Assembly (NCBI GenBank): GCA_945897545.1
Contig: CAMDGJ010000085.1
Coordinates: forward strand, 1-10,925
Origin: Flavobacterium psychrophilum
GTDB taxonomy: Bacteria; Bacteroidota; Bacteroidia; Flavobacteriales; Flavobacteriaceae
DNA length: 10,925 nt
Reading direction: 5' to 3'
A model generated the notes under the pieces. That model was not told the DNA's origin and did no database searches. It saw only the letters and a program-made list of their open reading frames with translations. Shown piece by piece: positions 1 to 5,997 of this stretch; the first letter of the stretch is position 1; every line of letters begins with the position of its first letter. The position numbers were made by a program, and so were the translations under genes.

Positions 1-477
1 TACATCCATTCCGCAAATAGGACACGAACCCGGACCATCTTTTATAACTTCGGGATGCATCGGGCAAGTATATGATGTTTTGCTAGCTGTCAAAGCAGGA
101 GCTTTGACTAAATCCATTCCGCAAACTGGACAATCTCCAGCTTTATCATAGACTTTTTCACCTTCGCAAAACATTGGACAATAATATTTTCCCGAAGCAC
201 TTTTTGGCAAAACAATACTATTCATCTCAGTTGATGGTGGTATGTTATAAAGCGATTTTCCATTAGAAGCGTCTGCTTCGGTTATCACGTAGTTTCCTGC
301 GGTATATAATGATTTTTGAAGTTTAAAAATGGAAATATTTTTTTCTGTTGTAATCGTGGCGATTGGCGGATTCAATGAAACCGTGGCTTCAACTCCGTCA
401 ATGGAATTAAGGGCTTTTTCGGCTTTGGTGCGGCAGCCGTTGCAGGACATTCCAGTAATGTTGTATGTATGTGTCAT
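1..477 (-). CDS. copA: Copper/heavy-metal P-type ATPase, N-terminal part (cut by window edge)
   Basis: The first 159 residues of what is most likely a Cu(I)-exporting P1B-type ATPase of the inner membrane; the 3' part lies beyond base 1. Seen: an HMA (heavy-metal-associated) domain at residues 1-70 with the metal-binding GMSCNGC motif at 9-15, then two heavy-metal-binding domains, one YYCPMFCEG...CPVCGM (about 98-123) and one YTCPMHPEV...CPICGM (about 136-159). This order of HMA followed by CPM/CGM modules is common in Bacteroidetes copper ATPases. The start ATG at 477 directly precedes the HMA fold (MTHTYNITGMSC) and has no good Shine-Dalgarno. It is the last gene of a same-strand metal block with gaps of 84-108 bp, so co-transcription is possible. 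The ATPase core is not visible; a stand-alone multidomain chaperone or an RND adaptor with such domains is a less likely alternative. Confidence 0.75.
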   Translation of the reverse strand, partial: MTHTYNITGMSCNGCRTKAEKALNSIDGVEATVSLNPPIATITTEKNISIFKLQKSLYTAGNYVITEADASNGKSLYNIPPSTEMNSIVLPKSASGKYYCPMFCEGEKVYDKAGDCPVCGMDLVKAPALTASKTSYTCPMHPEVIKDGPGSCPICGMDV

Positions 478-561
478 CTTCTAATTTAATAAATAACCTA
501 AACTAAGCCTATTAAATTCATAACAATTTCAGTATATTTTTCTTACCCAAAATTATTTACT

Positions 562-864
562 TTATTTCGCTTTTTCAGGAACTGGATCTGTTAACGGCAT
601 TCCACATTTAGAACATTTGTCGTTCAATTTTCCTTGTACTTCCGGATGCATTGGGCAGGCGTATATTTTTGTTTGATTGTTCATCATTTTTGTTTTATCA
701 TTCATCATCGTTGCATCACTGCTCATCCTAGTACCATCTTTATCCATCATTGTAGTGTCATTACTCATCATATTAGAATGATCTGTTGTGGATTCTTTAG
801 TTTTTTGATTGCAAGAAACTGTTATTAGAGCCAAGATTAAGATTGTTGAAATTATATTTTTCAT
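562..864 (-). CDS. Met-rich lipoprotein with CPMHP heavy-metal-binding domain
   Basis: A 100-residue exported lipoprotein. Residues 1-18 form a lipoprotein signal peptide with a lipobox ending in Cys18 (LITVSC). Residues 32-66 are five tandem heptads, four starting with Met-Met (32/33, 39/40, 53/54, 60/61) and one with Arg-Met (46/47), rich in Asp, Asn, Thr and Lys. Residues 67-92 are a heavy-metal-binding domain (YACPMHPEV...CSKCGMPL) of the same type as in the adjacent ATPase. Methionine clusters are a known way to bind Cu(I) in the periplasm, so a copper-binding or buffering lipoprotein is inferred. The start at 864 is the only one that gives an intact signal peptide. An imperfect -7-like box (TACTATTG, 902-909) lies upstream. 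Confidence 0.7.
   Translation of the reverse strand: MKNIISTILILALITVSCNQKTKESTTDHSNMMSNDTTMMDKDGTRMSSDATMMNDKTKMMNNQTKIYACPMHPEVQGKLNDKCSKCGMPLTDPVPEKAK
667..771 (-). repeat. Five tandem 21-bp units encoding Met-rich heptads
   Basis: Within the lipoprotein gene, codons 32-66 fall into five consecutive 7-codon units: MMSNDTT, MMDKDGT, RMSSDAT, MMNDKTK, MMNNQTK. The period is exact (Met at 33, 40, 47, 54, 61). Only the protein-level pattern is well conserved, which suggests an old expansion kept for its methionines. Confidence 0.8.
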
Positions 865-972
865 TTTATGACTTTATTAGTTGTAGATTAATTTCTATAA
901 GCAATAGTACAATGAATTTATGTTTAGAATGTTACATATTCATTTGTTAGAGTTGCGTAATTCACATATAAA

Positions 973-1899
973 TTACTGTATAGTTTCTACAACTTTACCG
1001 CAGCTTAACATCATTGAGCCATAGTATGGATTTTTGATAGTATTTTCTTTACTCAACCAATTGGCACCTTTGCCGTTGTTTGCCATTGGGCAAAATTGGT
1101 AATACGTTGGTGTTTCTTGTTTTGAAACTTTCATTAAAGCATAAGTATTTAAAGAGAGTGTGTCAAAATGGTCTCTTTGTTTTTTTGCATCTTTTGTATT
1201 TGCAATGTTAGCAGTATCTTCTTTTATTGTTTTTAATACTTTCATCCAAACGAAGTGTTCATCTGTAGATAACATATCCATTTTGACTGCATTTATTGCC
1301 GCAAGCAACGCAGCTGCTTTCGTAGATGCTGTGTTTCCGTCTGTTTTTACTAATGCATTTTTAACCTTAAAATAGTTATCGAAAACTGCTTTTAGTTGGT
1401 TGGTTTGCTTCTCTTGTTCGCTATCAATTAGTTCTTTAACTTTAACTGTTGTCGTTTCTGAATGATTTTCGTCATTGATATGATTTTCTGCAACAATTTC
1501 GGTTTTAGATTCTGTTTTTACCGCAACTTTTGCTTCTCTGTCGTATTGACAACAACTTGGTAATTTTGAATAAATTGCATCAGGTGCTAGAAATTTTTCG
1601 CTGTCGTAACCTGATAATGCAATGCGTTTGAGTATTTCATCTTGACTGATTTTTTTACTATCATAAGTTAATGTAGCCATTTTTGTATCTGCGTTCCAAT
1701 CTACTTTGGCTGTCTTTTTTAAACTGCCAGCTTTTTCGATTGTTGTTTTACACATTTCGCAGTTACCAAAGACTTTAACTGTTTGCTGCGCCAGTTTGCT
1801 ATCGCTCGGGTCGGTTTCTGAATTTTTACTTTGTGCATGGCAGACTGTAAATGATAATAATACTATGATTACTACCAATAGTTGAGGTATTTGTTTCAT
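973..1899 (-). CDS. Periplasmic HMA + DUF3347 metal-binding protein
   Basis: A 308-residue secreted protein. Seen: a cleavable signal peptide at residues 1-22 (hydrophobic stretch ending VCHA-QS); an HMA-like domain at about 38-101 with the metal site GNCEMC (Cys47, Cys50); a CC pair at 116-117 (LPSCCQYD); a charged linker at about 120-165; and a DUF3347 domain at about 166-304, ending with the family's typical CPM...W.S....NPYYG..M..CG pattern (Cys270, Met272, Met297, Cys300). DUF3347 proteins in Bacteroidetes often accompany copper and cation efflux genes; binding of copper or a related metal in the periplasm is inferred, the exact role is not established. The start at 1899 fits the signal peptide. 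It sits between a Cys-rich secreted protein and the Met-rich lipoprotein, all on the same strand. Confidence 0.75.
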   Translation of the reverse strand: MKQIPQLLVVIIVLLSFTVCHAQSKNSETDPSDSKLAQQTVKVFGNCEMCKTTIEKAGSLKKTAKVDWNADTKMATLTYDSKKISQDEILKRIALSGYDSEKFLAPDAIYSKLPSCCQYDREAKVAVKTESKTEIVAENHINDENHSETTTVKVKELIDSEQEKQTNQLKAVFDNYFKVKNALVKTDGNTASTKAAALLAAINAVKMDMLSTDEHFVWMKVLKTIKEDTANIANTKDAKKQRDHFDTLSLNTYALMKVSKQETPTYYQFCPMANNGKGANWLSKENTIKNPYYGSMMLSCGKVVETIQ

Positions 1900-1992
1900 C
1901 GTTATAAAATTTTAATTTTTTGTAAATAAATAATTTTGAAAACACGGTATTTGTTTTCGACTAGACAGTTTTATGGCTGTGAAAGTTCTAAA

Positions 1993-2364
1993 TTATTTTA
2001 TTTTTGGCGGAAGCCAAACGGAAGTAAAACCCGAAGAAAGAAAGGTTTCTGAGTGATAAAATTTTGGTTTTTCGTCAGAAAAATCAAAATTATTATTTTT
2101 AAATTCGATTTCGTAAAACGGAATTATACTAAAATTTACTGATGTAGAAGATGTGCAGTTTGAATGTCCACATTTTCCGCCACAACTATTATCTTGATTT
2201 TTTGATTGCTTGTTTTTGCAACAGTCTTTCTTTTCGATTTTAGAAGTTGTTTTTTTTGTGCAACACGATTTTTCGGTTGTAGTTCCACACGCATAACTCA
2301 AAGTTGGCACAGTAATGATGCCAAGTGTTAGAATTATGATTAATATGTGTAACCGTTTTTTCAT
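1993..2364 (-). CDS. Small secreted Cys-rich protein of the metal block
   Basis: A 123-residue protein with a signal peptide at residues 1-25 (SYA-CG). The mature N-terminus carries eight cysteines in a lysine-rich, low-complexity stretch: Cys26, CC at 34-35, CC at 48-49, Cys61, Cys65, Cys70 (CGGKCGHSNC). The C-terminal half has no cysteines and ends in a SGFTSVWLPPKI-like tail, which I recall from small uncharacterised proteins next to Bacteroidetes cation-efflux genes. The serine at -3 argues against a lipobox, so Cys26 is probably not lipidated. Its position first in the metal block and its cysteines suggest periplasmic metal binding, but no named family is certain. A TAnnTTTG box almost touches the start codon (see regulatory entry). 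Confidence 0.65.
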   Translation of the reverse strand: MKKRLHILIIILTLGIITVPTLSYACGTTTEKSCCTKKTTSKIEKKDCCKNKQSKNQDNSCGGKCGHSNCTSSTSVNFSIIPFYEIEFKNNNFDFSDEKPKFYHSETFLSSGFTSVWLPPKIK

Positions 2365-2368
2365 ATTT

Positions 2369-2376
2369 CAAAGATA
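2369..2376 (-). promoter_or_regulatory. Candidate -7 promoter box of the Cys-rich gene
   Basis: TATCTTTG on the minus strand is a perfect match to the Bacteroidetes -7 consensus TAnnTTTG. It ends only 4 nt before the ATG, so transcription from it would begin at or within a few bases of the start codon. No TTTG is seen at the -33 distance. Confidence 0.4.
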
Positions 2377-2507
2377 AGGCTTAATCTTAAAATATTTTGT
2401 TAATTTTCTAGGACTGTTTCTAGGTGGTTTTTTAAGTTGTAGATTATCAAGTGGTTTCTGTTTGAAGGCAGGAAATGTTAGATTGCGACGAGAAGGTTTA
2501 CAGGTTT

Positions 2508-2537
2508 CCTGTCTGTCGGTAGACAGGGAGCCCTGTC
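2508..2537. repeat. Overlapping alternative hairpins (three-arm inverted repeat)
   Basis: The middle arm can pair with either neighbour: CCTGTCT (2508-2514) with AGACAGG (2521-2527) around a 6-nt loop, or GACAGGG (2522-2528) with CCCTGTC (2531-2537) around a 2-nt gap. The two pairings exclude each other. It lies between the rpe terminator and the metal block and resembles the short GC-rich palindromes scattered in Flavobacterium genomes. Confidence 0.6.
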
Positions 2538-2548
2538 GCGGTCACCAT

Positions 2549-2575
2549 AAAAAAAATCCAAAGATTTCTCTTTGG
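2549..2575 (-). terminator. Intrinsic terminator of rpe
   Basis: On the minus strand CCAAAGA pairs with TCTTTGG around the loop GAAA (2558-2575) and is followed, after one base, by a run of eight T (2549-2556). It begins 28 nt after the rpe stop codon. Confidence 0.88.
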
Positions 2576-2603
2576 AGTTTTGATTGTTTTGTCTTTATGA
2601 AAA

Positions 2604-3266
2604 TTATACTGATGTCAATTTCTTCAAATCAGCAATAGTTTTTGTTGGATTTTCGGCTTTAAAAACAAAGTTTCCAGCAACAAGGACATCGGCTCCGGCT
2701 TCTACTAACTGTTTTGCGTTTTTACTAGTTACACCACCGTCAATTTCTATAATTGTATTTGCTGCTTTTCTCGTGATTAAATCTTTCAATTTTCTAACTT
2801 TTAAATAAGTGTTATCAATAAAAGATTGTCCTCCAAAACCTGGATTCACACTCATAACGCAAACCAAATCGATGTCGTTGATAACATCTTCTAATAAATC
2901 AATATTGGTGTGCGGGTTTATGGCGACGCCCGCTTTCATTCCTTCGGCTTTAATAGCTTGTAGCGTTCGATGAAGATGAGGACAGGCTTCGTAATGAACG
3001 GATAAAATATTGGCGCCTAAGTCGGCGAAAGTTTTAATGTAACGATCTGGATCAACTATCATCAAATGAACATCAATTGTTTTTTTTGCATGTCTTGAAA
3101 TAGCTTCTAAAACAGGCATTCCAAATGAAATATTTGGAACAAAAACACCATCCATAATATCAATATGAAACCAATCGGCTTCACTATTATTAATCATTTC
3201 GATGTCGCGTTGCAAATTGGCAAAATCTGCTGCAAGAACGGATGGGGCAATAATTGTATTTTTCAT
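2604..3266 (-). CDS. rpe: Ribulose-phosphate 3-epimerase
   Basis: A 220-residue cytosolic enzyme that interconverts D-ribulose 5-phosphate and D-xylulose 5-phosphate in the pentose phosphate pathway. Seen: the family's TIM-barrel motifs in order, IIAPSVLAADF (5-15), WFHIDIMDGVFVPNISFG (32-49) with metal ligand His34 and catalytic Asp36, DVHLMIVDPDRYI (65-77) with His67, the phosphate-loop region VMSVNPGFGGQSFI (137-150), and EIDGGV (174-179) with the second catalytic Asp176. The length is normal. I chose the ATG at 3266 rather than an in-frame ATG at 3335: homology begins there, and the promoter at 3292-3324 lies inside the longer version. It is a single gene with its own promoter and terminator. 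Confidence 0.95.
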   Translation of the reverse strand: MKNTIIAPSVLAADFANLQRDIEMINNSEADWFHIDIMDGVFVPNISFGMPVLEAISRHAKKTIDVHLMIVDPDRYIKTFADLGANILSVHYEACPHLHRTLQAIKAEGMKAGVAINPHTNIDLLEDVINDIDLVCVMSVNPGFGGQSFIDNTYLKVRKLKDLITRKAANTIIEIDGGVTSKNAKQLVEAGADVLVAGNFVFKAENPTKTIADLKKLTSV

Positions 3267-3291
3267 TGTTTGTTTGGTTGTATTATTTTTG

Positions 3292-3324
3292 CAAAAGTAG
3301 AATTTTAACCGCAAAGTTTGCAAA
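3292..3324 (-). promoter_or_regulatory. rpe promoter (Bacteroidetes sigma-A type)
   Basis: The -7 box TACTTTTG (3292-3299, minus strand) matches TAnnTTTG exactly. A TTTG lies 21 nt upstream (3321-3324), within the known -33 spacing. The 5' leader would be about 20 nt. The CAAAG/CTTTG motif recurs three times upstream (3312, 3321, 3333), so another TTTG sits only 12 nt away. Confidence 0.65.
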
Positions 3325-3370
3325 GTTTTTCGCAAAGTTATAGAAGAGAATTAAATAGTTGTTTGAAGTT

Positions 3371-3390
3371 CCCCCTTCGGGGGTTAGGGG
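3371..3390. repeat. GC-rich dispersed repeat with CCCCC/GGGGG hairpin
   Basis: CCCCCTTCGGGGG (3371-3383) is a perfect hairpin followed by a second G-run. The phrase is a familiar dispersed repeat in Bacteroidetes intergenic regions; its function is unknown. Confidence 0.6.
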
Positions 3391-3431
3391 GCTAAAAATA
3401 AACCTCCGGAAACCCGAGCGAAGCGAACTGA

Positions 3432-3479
3432 CCGGAGTTTTGCTGAAAAAGCAAAAACTCCGGTAATCAGCCGGAGTTT
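3432..3479. repeat. Three-arm CCGGAGTTT inverted repeat
   Basis: Arms: CCGGAGTTT at 3432-3440, AAACTCCGG at 3455-3463, CCGGAGTTT again at 3471-3479. The middle arm can pair with either side; the 3432-3463 pairing is about 13 bp with one bulged base. On the minus strand the other pairing forms the sigma-gene terminator. Confidence 0.7.
3446..3479 (-). terminator. Intrinsic terminator downstream of the sigma factor gene
   Basis: Minus strand: AAACTCCGG, loop CTGATTA, CCGGAGTTT, then TTGC and TTTTT. A 9-bp GC-containing stem with a T-rich tail about 70 nt after the sigA stop codon. It reuses two arms of the three-arm repeat. Confidence 0.6.
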
Positions 3480-3524
3480 CAATCATCAATCAAAAAACGA
3501 ACAGTTAATCAGACCGTCGTTACT

Positions 3525-3555
3525 TGTCACCCTGAGCGAAGTCAAAGGGTTACCC
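3525..3555. repeat. Dispersed repeat overlapping the sigA stop codon
   Basis: The stretch from TGTCACCCTGAGCGAAGTC to AGGGT matches a palindromic phrase that recurs in many Bacteroidetes genomes. ACCCT (3528-3532) and AGGGT (3546-3550) pair, and a second GGGT/ACCC pair spans the sigA stop codon at 3550-3552. Confidence 0.55.
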
Positions 3556-4413
3556 TAAATAGGTTTTTAATATTTTACTTCTTGAAGTATGTTTTAATCT
3601 GCGGATTGCTTTTTCTTTAATCTGACGAACACGTTCGCGAGTCAAGTCAAAAGTTTCTCCTATTTCTTCCAATGTCATTGGATGTTGATCGCCTAAACCA
3701 AAATACAAACGTACTACATCAGCTTCTCTTGGAGTTAATGTTTCCAATGAACGCTCAATTTCGGTACGCAATGATTCTTGAATTAAGGCTCTGTCCGGAT
3801 TTGGTGATTCGCCAGAACGCAAAACATCGTAAAGGTTTGAATCTTCTCCTTCAACAAGCGGCGCATCCATTGATAAGTGACGACCAGAGTTTTTCATAGA
3901 TTCTCTAACGTCGTTTACGGTCATATCCAATTCTTTGGCAATTTCCTCAGCTGTTGGTGGTCTTTCGTTAGATTGCTCTAACAAAGCGTACATTTTGTTG
4001 ATTTTATTGATAGAACCAATTTTGTTTAAAGGCAAACGAACGATACGAGATTGTTCAGCCAAGGCTTGCAAAATCGATTGACGAATCCACCAAACGGCGT
4101 ACGAAATAAATTTGAAACCACGGGTTTCATCAAAACGTTGTGCGGCTTTTATCAATCCTAAATTTCCTTCATTAATCAAATCGGGAAGTGTTAAACCTTG
4201 ATTTTGGTATTGTTTGGCCACCGAAACCACGAAACGTAAATTGGCTTTCGTTAATTTTTCTAGTGCTGCCTGATCACCAGCTTTTATCTTTTGTGCTAAT
4301 TCTACCTCTTCATCGGCAGTGATGAGATCTACCTTTCCAATTTCCTGTAAATACTTGTCTAATGATGCAGTTTCACGATTGGTTACCTGCTTGGTGATTT
4401 TAAGTTGTCTCAT
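3550..4413 (-). CDS. rpoD: Primary RNA polymerase sigma factor (RpoD/SigA)
   Basis: A 287-residue housekeeping sigma-70 factor that directs RNA polymerase to most promoters. Seen: region 1.2 (about 16-52), region 2 with [19 protein letters not shown] (56-74), [18 protein letters not shown] (78-95) and the -10-recognising helix [16 protein letters not shown] (103-118), region 3 (about 127-208, RIVRLPLN to PDRAL), and region 4 (about 218-275) with the -35 helix-turn-helix [23 protein letters not shown]. It lacks the long region 1.1 of Proteobacterial RpoD, as is normal in Bacteroidetes, whose primary sigma reads TTTG/TAnnTTTG promoters. It is a single gene: its own promoter (4450-4480), an unusual Shine-Dalgarno (4422-4427) and a downstream terminator. 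A degraded partial copy of its N-terminal part lies at 8204-8367. Confidence 0.95.
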   Translation of the reverse strand: MRQLKITKQVTNRETASLDKYLQEIGKVDLITADEEVELAQKIKAGDQAALEKLTKANLRFVVSVAKQYQNQGLTLPDLINEGNLGLIKAAQRFDETRGFKFISYAVWWIRQSILQALAEQSRIVRLPLNKIGSINKINKMYALLEQSNERPPTAEEIAKELDMTVNDVRESMKNSGRHLSMDAPLVEGEDSNLYDVLRSGESPNPDRALIQESLRTEIERSLETLTPREADVVRLYFGLGDQHPMTLEEIGETFDLTRERVRQIKEKAIRRLKHTSRSKILKTYLG

Positions 4414-4421
4414 AGTTGTGT

Positions 4422-4427
4422 CTCCTC
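4422..4427 (-). promoter_or_regulatory. Shine-Dalgarno sequence of the sigma factor gene
   Basis: GAGGAG on the minus strand, 8 nt before the ATG: ideal sequence and spacing for a classical ribosome binding site. The other starts in this window have none as good, in line with the known lack of Shine-Dalgarno use in Bacteroidota. Confidence 0.75.
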
Positions 4428-4449
4428 AATTTTTAAGTGTACAAATGGT

Positions 4450-4480
4450 TATACGTATGGAATATCAAAAAAGTTACAAA
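4450..4480 (-). promoter_or_regulatory. Candidate promoter of the sigma factor gene
   Basis: Minus strand: TTTG at 4477-4480 (in TTTTTTG), a spacer of exactly 19 nt, then TACGTATA at 4450-4457, which matches the TAnnTTTG -7 box at 4 of 6 fixed positions. The leader would be about 30 nt and would contain the Shine-Dalgarno. Confidence 0.45.
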
Positions 4481-4542
4481 AAACAGAAAATAGTTAAAAC
4501 TCTTTTTCAAGTAACAGTGTTTAGAAAACAAATAAGCTGACC

Positions 4543-4567
4543 AAAAAAGCGATTATTATAAAATAAT
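4543..4567 (-). terminator. Weak candidate terminator of the carotenoid cluster
   Basis: Minus strand: ATTATT, loop TTAT, AATAAT (4552-4567), then CGC and a run of six T (4543-4548). It lies about 35 nt after the crtA-like stop codon. The stem is only A/T pairs, so termination would be inefficient. Confidence 0.35.
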
Positions 4568-4602
4568 TAATTTCACTACTCATAAGGTTGGATAAAATAG
4601 GA

Positions 4603-5310
4603 CTAGAACTCTAGAAAATTCTCAACATTTTTACCATTCCACTGGCCTAAAAATTTATAGGGTATAAATCTTGCAAACAACTCTTCTTTATACCATTTGA
4701 GTTTTCTGGTAAGACGAACGACTTCTTTATGTTTTTCATTTTTATAGGCGTAGTCAATCATTTCGGCTTGCGTTTTCCAGATACTTAGTGTAGCTTGTTG
4801 TATTAGAGGCCATTCGCCAACGCCAATTGATAGTGCTAATCCATCATAACCATCTAGACTTTGACTCACTTGACCGACTTTTCTCCAAAAAGAAATTAAT
4901 TTTGACAGTCGAATACTAGCTCGTGTTAAAACCATAACTGGCTTGTCTAAAGCCAAAGTGGCACCAGAAATAAAAGGTTGCTTTCCGTCCCATTTTCCGT
5001 GGGCTTCTGCTGCATTTGCAAAAACGGTAAATGATTCAGAGCTTCTCGATTGATAGTTGTTATAAAATGAATTTTTTTCAAAAAAATTATTTGCATCCAT
5101 TTCTGAATCCCAAATACATAATAATGCATAAGTGCCAAAATTTGGTTTTGAACTAAAACCATTTTCAGCACCTGAGCCCAATAATTTGTAAAACACTAGT
5201 CCTTTAATATTTTTGAAATTAGCGTGTCCTAATTGCATTTGCGAAAATGCCCAAAGTTTGTTGGAAAAACTTTCCAATTTAAAAAAAGTACAAGTAGTTA
5301 TTTGGCTCAT
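4603..5310 (-). CDS. crtA: CrtA-related carotenoid oxygenase (probable carotenoid 2-hydroxylase)
   Basis: 235 residues of the spheroidene monooxygenase (CrtA) family. Seen: an N-terminal TTCTFFKLESFSNKLWAFSQM segment (5-25), KGLVFYKLLGSGAENGFSSKP (36-56), YALLCIWDS (61-69), FVFAN-like plus AHGKWDGKQPF (103-113), LTRASIRLSKLISFWRKV (128-145), YDGLALSIGVGEWPLIQQATLSIW (155-178) and FARFIPYKFLGQW (212-224). CrtA of purple bacteria makes a 2-keto group; a CrtA relative from the myxol-producing flavobacterium P99-3 is known to act as a carotenoid 2-hydroxylase. Given cruF and crtD in the same cluster, 2'-hydroxylation of the hydrated end to give myxol is the likely role. It follows crtZ after 206 bp, so it may have its own promoter; only an imperfect box (TAAACTTG, 5427-5434) is visible there. 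Confidence 0.75.
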   Translation of the reverse strand: MSQITTCTFFKLESFSNKLWAFSQMQLGHANFKNIKGLVFYKLLGSGAENGFSSKPNFGTYALLCIWDSEMDANNFFEKNSFYNNYQSRSSESFTVFANAAEAHGKWDGKQPFISGATLALDKPVMVLTRASIRLSKLISFWRKVGQVSQSLDGYDGLALSIGVGEWPLIQQATLSIWKTQAEMIDYAYKNEKHKEVVRLTRKLKWYKEELFARFIPYKFLGQWNGKNVENFLEF

Positions 5311-5516
5311 TAGTATGAATTATATTTCAAATGGGTTTATGATTGTAAATCTGATTATTTCATTTCAACAGTCCATATATTTATTTTCAATGGAATTAGT
5401 TGTAAAATGAAAATAGGAGATGTAGCCAAGTTTAAAATAATTTTATAATTATCTTTTTTAAAAAAGCACAAAATTTTACATTGATGTGCAGGATATTTAT
5501 CGAGAAGTGTTCCTAT

Positions 5517-5996
5517 TTATGTATAAAGGGTTTTAGACTGTTTCGAGGCAGCTTGAATGTATTTTTTCTTAATAATTAACATTCCAAAACTTTCGCCACC
5601 ATCTTTTCCAGTATTTTTGTGATGCATTTTGTGCGCACGACGCAATGCTAAAACGTATACATTTTTTGTTTTAGTAAACACTTTGAAACGTTGGTGAATT
5701 ATCAGGTCATGTACAAAAAAATAAGCTACGCCATATGATAAAATACCAAAACCTACCCAGGTATACCAAGCATATTGGTTCATCATCCCATACATAATGA
5801 GCAACCAACTTGGCACGGCATAAATGATGAAAAATAAATCATTTCGTTCAAACCAACTTTTATGGTCTTTCTTATGATGATCAGCATGAAAATACCACAT
5901 AACACCATGCATAATGTATTTGTGATTTGCCCAAGCAGAAAATTCGGTTAGTATAAAAGTGACTAAAATTATACTAGTATTAATTATTATTTCCAT
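5517..5996 (-). CDS. crtZ: Beta-carotene hydroxylase (CrtZ type)
   Basis: A 159-residue integral-membrane di-iron hydroxylase of the fatty-acid hydroxylase superfamily that adds the 3-hydroxyl to beta-ionone rings. All four histidine boxes are present: HKYIMH (His25, His30), HADHH (His37, His40, His41), HDLIIH (His96, His101) and HKMHH (His122, His125, His126). Four hydrophobic segments are visible, around 3-22, 54-72, 76-95 and near 112-118. The length is normal for bacterial CrtZ. The ATG follows the cruF stop codon after a single base, so crtZ is translated from the crtD-cruF-crtZ transcript. In a monocyclic pathway it would hydroxylate the one ring, giving saproxanthin-type products. Confidence 0.9.
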   Translation of the reverse strand: MEIIINTSIILVTFILTEFSAWANHKYIMHGVMWYFHADHHKKDHKSWFERNDLFFIIYAVPSWLLIMYGMMNQYAWYTWVGFGILSYGVAYFFVHDLIIHQRFKVFTKTKNVYVLALRRAHKMHHKNTGKDGGESFGMLIIKKKYIQAASKQSKTLYT

Positions 5997-5997
5997 A

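Noticed and set aside
634..828. Plus-strand open frame of 64 codons rich in His, Cys and Ile
   Set aside because: It is the antisense shadow of the Met-rich repeat in the lipoprotein gene (CAT/ATG codons read as His/Met); no start signal and no family.
2604..3335. Longer rpe start at 3335
   Set aside because: The extra 23 codons have no similarity to the family and overlap the promoter at 3292-3324; the ATG at 3266 fits all homologues.
3283..3489. Minus-strand frame of 68 codons
   Set aside because: It runs through the dispersed repeats and the rpe promoter; no domain, and repeat translation explains its sequence.
4947..5171. Minus-strand frame of 74 codons within crtA
   Set aside because: It lies entirely inside the crtA-like gene in another frame, and the crtA frame has clear family similarity.
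5453..5466. Palindrome CTTTTTTAAAAAAG as operator or terminator
   Set aside because: Low-complexity A/T sequence of a kind expected by chance in this AT-rich DNA; no T-run follows a stable stem.
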